A DNA stretch of 64,000 nt from Bimastos eiseni (lineage: Eukaryota; Annelida; Clitellata; Crassiclitellata; Lumbricidae), in assembly GCA_959347315.1 (NCBI GenBank), contig OY365807.1:31912786-31976785 (forward strand), in the 5' to 3' direction. This document shows, one piece after another, positions 26,001 to 35,000 of this stretch. A model generated the notes under the pieces. That model saw only the letters and a program-made list of their open reading frames with translations. It was not told the DNA's origin and made no database searches. The stretch's first letter is position 1. Each line of letters starts with the position of its first letter. Position numbers and translations under genes: made by a program.

Positions 26001-29000
26001 ACGTTACATATCATATTATTCTTTATCAGTGTATCCCAGAACCTTTCTTCAATCACAATCATATGGACACTATTATATCGACCAACGAAACGTATTAATC
26101 TTTTGACCCTTTTGAAACATAGACTAAACATCACTGCATCTAAACTCTGATTCGACCGTAGGTGTGGTAACTTGTAAGCTTTAGACGCCTTTCGTGTATA
26201 CAGACAGAACCAACTTCATCTCTGATTGGACAATACTCAGGTAGGCCCTTAGGCCAACGCATGAGTATAATAGATCGTGCAAGCCGCGAATAAGGATTCG
26301 ATCGGGTTGGTTCGGTTCGGAAAGGTTAGTTCGGGTTAGTTCCAGTCGGGCTTCTCTCTCGAACCGCTAGGCTGGCTGCGCTTGGGTCCTCGAGACAGCT
26401 CCTAGGAATGGCATCGAAGACGCTGCTCTCGTGGGACGACTCATCGTTACTCTCGGGCCACTCTCGCTGCTCAATAGCCAGCTAACTCTTGCTATGAGCT
26501 GCAGCTCTCCGCTGAAGTCATCTGCCAACTGTTGTTGATATTTTTATTGCGCGTATTATAATTATGATAATAATATGGTTCTTCGTCAATCTCGAAAACT
26601 GCCGAAATGCTTGTTATTACATGGGTGGCCCTGCTAACGGGACTTATAGGTTCTATTTGGGTTCTATCCTCCCTGTTGTGCCCAACTAAAGCTATTTGCT
26701 GTTTACTGTTTCTGTTCCTTGTTATTCTCATTGGGTACAATAAAAAGATGTTGCTGTTTTGTTGTTATTGTTGTTGTTGTTGTTATTACTGGTTGTACAT
26801 GTAAGCCTATTCTCGATTTAATATTTACATTATCTCCTATATTTCTTTAGGTGACTTATTTGCACCTCGCACCACCACTGCTGCTCTTTCTGGCAAAGCA
26901 GCCTTTGGTTGCTAACTACAACCTTTCTTCTATAGAAAACATGTTCGTTGGTGCCGCACCTTCGTCAGCTGACACTATCAATGAACTGCTCAACCGTTTT
27001 CCAAATCAGCTGACATTTCGACAAGGTATACTCATTTGCTCATCTTCCAAGTAGAGGAAATATGTAGAGACCATGAATTTAATACGTTGTTTCGTATTCT
27101 AACGTTTTAACAAATCCATCGTTTTGACAATATACACGTATGGGATGTGCGTGTGTCAAAGTATTAACGAGCATCACAGTAGGCACAGCTTCGCTGCTGG
27201 TGATGGAACGCTGTGGGTTAGATTCCTGGAGACGTGATCAACGATCATCAGTGGCATAGTTGTCTAACGGAAATGCAAGTTCTATGCGTAAGGTAAACAA
27301 GCTATGAATAAATGGTGCCTTGCGCTCACTTTTTAAGTATAGCGCTGGAGAAATTTCGATGTAGCAATAACGATTTTGAACTGGATTCTCCATTCTGCAT
27401 GGACCGGCTTAGGACAGGATCGACTATTAAAGCCAGTGCTAGCCGTTTTAATAGTGACACATTAGTGATTGCCGTTGTCTTCTTTGTGCTTATGACGATA
27501 GATGTTTATACCTGAGACACCACCGATCGTTTGAGCGATTATCTACACCAATAACTTAGGAATTGGTCAACTGGCCTATAAACTATAGTGGCTCGTCTTA
27601 GTCAAATATAACGCGAAATGTTGCGTCGATCTTCGATAGGCTACATGAAAGTAAGCAAACAGTTAGTCTTTATCCGTATTTATGAAACGTGTATACAGGG
27701 ATCTTTAGAGGATCCAGATTCCGTGAGAAAATCACCGGATCCAAATTGTATTAGGCCTCCAGTTGCCGTTTATCAAACCGCCTCGCCTAAACCGGAGACT
27801 AATAGGCCTACATACGCACACGCACACATACATATATTATATGTATAGGCTACTGTTGATACGTACATGCGTGCGTGCGTACCTACGTACATAGGCCTAC
27901 ATACACATACACACACATACATATACATACATGCAGCACACACAATAGTTTAATTCATGGCTCTTTTTTTTGATTTCTTATTGGCAGGTTATGGTCTGAC
28001 TGAAGCCAGTCCATTGACTCATTCTAATGCGCCAGAAAATAACAAGTATCACTCAGTTGGATTGGCCATTAACAACACGCAGTTCAAAGTTAGTAAATTA
28101 TGCATGCTTTTCATCGATTACTGTAACGACATGGCTGTGAATGTGATACGGTGCCACAATATAGGCTATTGGCGTTATTATTATGATTAGAATTTGAATG
28201 ATGACGATGATGATGATGACGATGACGATGAAGATGATGATAATATTCGTTTAGGCCCTATTGTAATAAATACCTGACAGACGACAGATCGCATATCATA
28301 GGCCTAGGTCGAATATGTTTTTACACAAATCTGTTTGGATCTCGCAAATCATATGATCATTATCAATGTGTGAAACAACGTGCATTGTTGTAACAGAACA
28401 CATTTAGGTGGCGGATCACATAGTCCAGGGGTCAGACCTCAATTCCGAGGTACTGGGTCTCGGATCAGGCTGAATTTTACCACGCTAACAAGGAAGCGAC
28501 GTCTGAAACAATCGTCAATTTGTGCATGTGGACAATTTCTTTCTGCTGATTTAGGCCTACTGAAGCTGAAATGCGTAGCTATTGTTCCTCATGAGACTAG
28601 CTTTTCAGAAAACAACACTGGTTTAATTTAGCTTTGCGGGGTTGTAAGACGCATGTTTCTTTGTTGTTGTTGTTTGCGTTGCTATTGTGTGTCAGCAGTG
28701 TTTCGTGTGGCTGGTTGTTAGGTGGTTGACTTAGAAACAAATGAGTTGTTGGGACCGGACAAAACTGGAGAGGTGTGCATACGTGGACCTCAAGTGATGA
28801 TTGGATACTATGCTAACAAGGAAGCGACGTCTGAAACAATCGTCGACGGTTGGCTGCGTACAGGTAGACAAATACTGTTCTGTTACGTTGACACAGAAGA
28901 AGGGTAGATAAGTGAGAAAAAACCAAACAAAGCCTGGGGTCGTCCATAAAGGACGTCCGCAAAACACCTACTTTTTAAAACCACCCTCCCCTTGTCTGCA

Positions 29001-32000
29001 TTTGTCCACGTCACATTCGACTGAAACCTCCATTCCCCTTTGCGTCGTCCGCATCACACATGTATCAGCCACTATTACAACTGCTTGGAATTATTATAAT
29101 GCATCGCTTTTTAATAGACATTTATTGACAAAAAATGAGATAGATTAAAAGCTATGTAAAAATCTTAAATTTAATAAATGCTTATTTGCATGTCGGCTTC
29201 GTATATAATTCTGTGAAATGTGAAGCATAACCTAAAGCTACTAATAAGCAACTAAGATTAAGGCGTATTCAAGACGTTGGCGATAATTTTAACATGACCA
29301 CATGCGGACGTCCGCATAGTCCGTGACCCTCTACTTCCTGCCCACACTTGCCCGCATTTCCCCTATTCCCCATCTCCCTCGATGTGAACGTCATTTGTAA
29401 ATGACCCCTGGATCAGTGGTTAATTTCCACCGGAAAGCCATTCCGGCACCTCATGGAGAGCCGGAACGGCGTCCCGGCATCTCAGCAAGTAAATTAGGCG
29501 AAACGCCGTTCCGGGCAGTTCCACCACGTTTTCACTTTTTGCTCCGAAGTTTTGACTGCAGCCATAGCATTAGCACATACGAAAGATGACCATGTTAAAG
29601 TAATTATGAGCAATTATGGGATGTATTCAGCGGCCCCGCACCTTATGACTGACCGAAGCACGTGCCCCTGCACTTTCTACAACTTATGGGCTCGAGGGGC
29701 ACACTTGTTTTCATTATTGGCGCAATTACATGGGCATTTTATGGTTTGCTAGTCAGCTGATATCAAATGGCTCAGAGACACCAGCTGTCATTCTAGATGC
29801 ACTTTTACTCATTCACATTGGCTTAAGCAAAAAGTAATTAGGTTGTATTTTAAACCGTCATAGCCCTAGGGTTTTGCACTCAAGTGCACAATAGGCCTAG
29901 GGGGTCGTTCACATATTATATTACTCTCAAGGGGTAGGTAGGTGGGTTCCTTTTTTGTTAGCGTTATATTGTGTAGGGTGGGGGTAGGTTGAAGGTTTTG
30001 TTATATAACAAACTTTTTTTCAGCTTATGCTATTTTGTCTGTTTGCCTGCTAATTGGAAATTACATGTACCACGAACCTTCATTGTTTTATCGAAGTTCA
30101 CAATACGTTGTGAACCAAAACCAGCACCATCAGCTGCCATCTGGCGAATTGATTTGACGTTCTTACCTATTATTTAGAAATTCACTTTTAACAATTTCCT
30201 GTTTACAATTTTAACAATTTCGTGCGCATAGCTTCAAACGGTCTTAAATTCAATTCTGTGTGATTTGTTTTGATTCTGGTTTAAATTAAAATTAATTCAC
30301 TTGAAATTATTATTTCGGTAGGTATTATCAAGATGTTAGATTTCATTTTCTATATCGTGTGTAAATAGTCTATATATTTGCATAAATACCCAATTGTAGT
30401 TGTAGTACGCACCCTGTATACATCATACGCTATTAAATAGGTAGAGTTGTACCGCGAACCTATCGATAAATACCTGATAGTGCAATACTAAACCAATCTA
30501 TTCTGTGTGATACTGTAATCCTCATTTCTAGTGCATAACAGGAGGGAAACAAGAATGGTTGTTTTTAGATAGGATGTACGTCACTACCATGTATTATCAT
30601 GCTGTATTAGTAGGCCTACATGTAGATACGCGGTGACAACCGTAGACTGTCAATTAGTTACCGTAATCAATACAAGTGAATTTGTATGTCTTTTAATGTG
30701 CTTATGTGGCGGACAGGCCACAAGGCTTGAATTTAGAGAATTTGTTCGTAAATAATCGGAGCGCCATAGCGCTTAATTTACCAACATTTTCTTACAGTGT
30801 TGATATTGGAGGGAAGACCGATCGTCGATTTTTAGTTCTGTGCATAGCGTGCAGACGCATGAATCGGGTTGAGTACAACCTGACATGCGGTGCGTCGCTT
30901 ATAATTATTGTAGAGTGGTGACGACTGCTCTGCATATACGGTGCATTGAATTCTTTGGTTAGCGATTAATACCGCACACCCGTGTGGTCGGTGAGCGTTC
31001 GTTCAAAGCCAGGTTCACGGCAAGTTGCGAAAAAAATATAGTTACGGACGAGAGGGCGTCCAAAAACTAGTCTGAGCTACAGCCGAGCGTCTGGTGTTGA
31101 GACCGACTCCACCGATCTGATAGGGCTGGGGCCCCACACTGTTATCGATCGCGAGAAAGTCTGCAGCCGATTGTGAGGTTGCTTCCTCGGGAAGGTCCGA
31201 CAGTGAAATAAATAAATCACAGGTTTGTGTAAAGACCGGGTAAAGCCCGGGTTAGTAGTTCGTATAGACCGAGACAGATCTCGGGTGGCCGAGAGTGATA
31301 CAGACTGTGTGAGTCCCAGAAGGGACCGACCGCATATACAGAGAGAGGCCGACAGAGAGATAGACTGGGAAAAATCCCCGACCGCGCAGACCGTGAGAGT
31401 AACCAAGAAATATAAATGTTGGCTACCTAGACCGGTCATAGTTAATCCTGCCGTTTTCCAGCAGGCTGTCGGATACGCGAAAGTTTTGGGTGGCCGCAAT
31501 CGAAAGTTCCGGTGGCCGAGACCGAAAAAATTAGGGTGGCCGCTAGAGATACAAGCCAGCTAGATTCCCGTAGTAGCAACCGTACATATCGAGAGAGAGG
31601 CCGGTGGAACCGTTGGCAAATACGGGGAAAGTTTCCCATTGAATACGTTCAATAAATACGGGGAAAGTTTCCCATTGAATACGTTCGATAAATACGGGGA
31701 AAGTTTCCCATTGAATACGTTCGATAAATACGGGGAAAGTTTCCCATTGAATACGTTCGATAAATACGGGGAAAGTTTCCCATTGAATACGTTCGATAAA
31801 TACGGGGAAAGTTTCCCATTGAATACGTTCGATAAATACGGGGAAAGTTTCCCATTGAATACGTTCGATAAATAAGGGGAAAGTTTCCCATTGAATACGT
31901 TCGATTAATACGGGGAAAGTTTCCCATTGAATACGTTCGATAAATACGGGGAAAGTTTCCCATTGAATACGTTCGAAACATACGGGGAAAGTTTCCCATT

Positions 32001-35000
32001 GAATACGTTCGATAAACACGGGAAAAGTTTCCCAGTGGATACGTTCGATAAATACGAGGAAGGTGATCCCATTGTTGCTTACGACGATTACAAGAAACGG
32101 TCGTGACTGGTGCCGAAGACCTCAATATTTGCAGGTGTTTCCTCATATTCTATTCCCTGTAATATATATATTTGGCTACCTAACGTGGTCGTACTTACTC
32201 CCGCGGTCTTCCGTGGTTTCTTGACATGCGTGTCTGATCGCAATATCTCTACTCGCGGTTTTCCCGTGATACCTCTTCTTGATTGTTTTACGGTCTTTCG
32301 ATAAATATTCTTGTTGGCTACCTAGCGTGGTCATACTTACTCCCGCGGTCTTCCGTGGTTTCTTGACATGCGTGTCTGATCGCAACAATATCTTTATTCG
32401 CGGTTTCCCTGCGATATCTCTTTTTGATTGTATTACGGTTTTCCGATAAATATTCTTCTTGGCTACCTAACGTGGTCATAGATACTCCCCGGGTTTTCCC
32501 GAAGTCTCAGTATATATTACGGTGTTGGTGGACAACTGCATAACGCAGAGGACGGTCAATCGTGGTGCATGATAATTTATACGTATGAGGCCAGTATGCC
32601 ACACACGGACATGGAGCGAGAGGTACATGGTGAGTGGAAGGTGCGATATCCGGTGGATAAGTGTCTGGGAAAACATGACGTTAAGATCAGTGACCAGTAT
32701 TGCCTATGGCAAAGTGACGAAGGGACTTGTTACAAATATTTCTGCTCTCCGGAACAGGGAGAACGTTTGATGCCCCCTGTTGGCTATTTAAGAGTCATGA
32801 GATGTAGAATGATACGACGAAGCTCAGGTCAGTTAGAGAGAAAGAGGAAAACCGTTTCTAAGCGGGCAAACAAGAAAGGGAAGACTCCGGTCGGTAAAAG
32901 AGCGAACCCTGTTCTGAATAAAGGCCATCCTCAGGACGTTGCCCCTTCGGCGACCACGGAAGAGATAGAGTCTGGTCCCGAGACAGAGTCATATACTGTT
33001 GCCTCTTTTAGAGAAACGGTCAACCCCGATTCTCCTCTGACAGTCACTGCTACGATAGGCAGAAATGAAGAACGTTCAGGCTATACTAAAAATCGACTTA
33101 GAAGTGACTCGAGTGGCTCCAGACACAGAAGAGGGCTGGAGCCGACACCGTTGCGCGACCTGGTAGCGTCCGAACGGTGTACGTCACACTTATAGACTGG
33201 AGATAGGGGGTAGGTAGCATATTTGTTATATAATATAGGGGCGGGGGTCACAGCTGCTGTTATAAAACGTTATTATGGGTAGGGGGGTGGGGAAAAATTG
33301 AGATTTTTGCGTTATATGATATGTGAACGGCCCCTAGTCACCCCAGTCAACTCTCATCTCAAGTTCTCTAACCGAGCCATATCCAAAGCAGCACCACGTC
33401 TCTGGAACGATCTGCCTCAGAGGCGCGTTTACAGAAAACGGGGCCTTAGGCGCAAACATTTTGGGGACCCTCTGAATCCATACACTGAGTCTAAGAGGCC
33501 GTCTATAAATGACGTCACGCACCCATTGGACGGGTCATACAGCTGTGACGATTTGTGACGAAGGGGAGGGTGTCTGAGATAGGTGACGTTACGTCATCAC
33601 ATCAAATGTCGAAATACGCAACTTAATTTATTTAAACATTTCATTTGATTAAACAGGTGGCGAAGAAACTCAAAACACGCAGCCTTCGCTCTTACCAACA
33701 CAGCTAATCGAGCCGATTGATATTCACATTAACAGAGCAATTATGAATTACCACACTACACTTGTCACGTGAATGCTTAGCTGCAAAATGGAGAATAGAA
33801 ATTATTAGACTATATTTAAAATATTTCAGGCGTGAGTCATGTTATTTGGTATGAAAGTTTTCATTTATTCGGGGATCCCCCCACCGTCTCTGAGATGTTA
33901 TTTTGTGTGAAAATATTTCATTCATTTGGGGGCCCCTGAGACGTTATTTTATACTTATATTTTCATCACTTCTAGGCTACCTGAGTTATTATTTTGTATG
34001 AAATCTTTTAATTCATTTGGGGCCCCCTGAGATGTCATGTTGTATTTAATGTTTTCATTCGTTTGAGGGCTCCCTGAGATGTTATTTTGTAGTTAATGTG
34101 TTCATTCATTTGGGGCCTCTGAGATGTCATATTGTATGAAATATTTTCATTCCTTTGGCGGCCTCTGAGATTTGGGGCCCTTGGCGCGCGCCAGTGCTTC
34201 CATAGGCAAAGGCGCCATTGATCTGCCTCCTGAATTCCGTACATTTTTAGTTCCTTTACCATCACCGCCTGTCATTCAGAGGCGGCGATCTCGTTTGACA
34301 TGTGGTGGACACCCAATTGGAGGGGTAAGAAATGTGCGGGACACACGTATAATGTGTCCGTCTCGGTAAAAGGTGGGGAGACTTGTCCCCCTCAACCCAC
34401 CCCGCCGCCCCTGCCTTACTTGATATTCCTCCTATCAATCCTCGACCAAAGCGACAACCTTCTTTACAGCTACTTTGCCTCCGCTGACCTCCAGGAAACC
34501 AGACTATGCTCTACCACGGATTATCCTTAGGATAACCCCTCTGATTTGAAGCAACATTCGTGAATAAGCTGGTGCCATGCGCTTGGCTTTCAAGTGGAGC
34601 TTTAGAACTTTGGAGATTACGACTACCATTACGATAGCATAATTTAATCGTTGTTATCAATTACGAGTCTAGTGTTTTTGATCGGAAAGGCGTTGTGACT
34701 TAGCCAATCACTAGTAACCTACAACAAATCTTAGAGGTAGAGAAGAGGTCAGTAGTGCCTGGAAAGCACGTTAATTGCGGCGTTCAAAATATCGCCACAT
34801 TATTCAGGCCTAACATTTAAACAGCCGATGCCACGAATGGTAGATAAGATTTGTAGACTGGACTCAAGATAAGACAATTCGGACACACGGCTTAAGATCC
34901 ACACTGTGTCAGGAAAGACGGAGCCACATAAACTTAAGAGTCGACATATAACATTTTAAGACAAGAGTTTATTGTGCTAATGAGAGATTCACAATTTTTT

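Larger units (their letters stand above)
29901..33334. mobile_element. Candidate 3.4-kb TIR element containing satellite and ORF
   Basis: The left end reads ggggtcgttcacatattata and the right end in reverse complement reads ggggccgttcacatatcata. The trinucleotide tag flanks both ends. Between them lie, in order, AT-rich non-coding DNA, a 36-bp satellite, about 143-bp repeats and a 208-codon open frame. No transposase domain is recognised, so it may be a non-autonomous or a composite insertion. It is the largest block in intron 8 of copy B. Confidence 0.5.

Noticed and set aside
31543..32146. Long minus-strand open frames (158 and 165 codons) and a 78-codon plus-strand frame with 12-residue repeats
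   Set aside because: They follow directly from a 36-bp satellite whose unit is a multiple of three and stop-free in several frames. No start context, splice or domain support.
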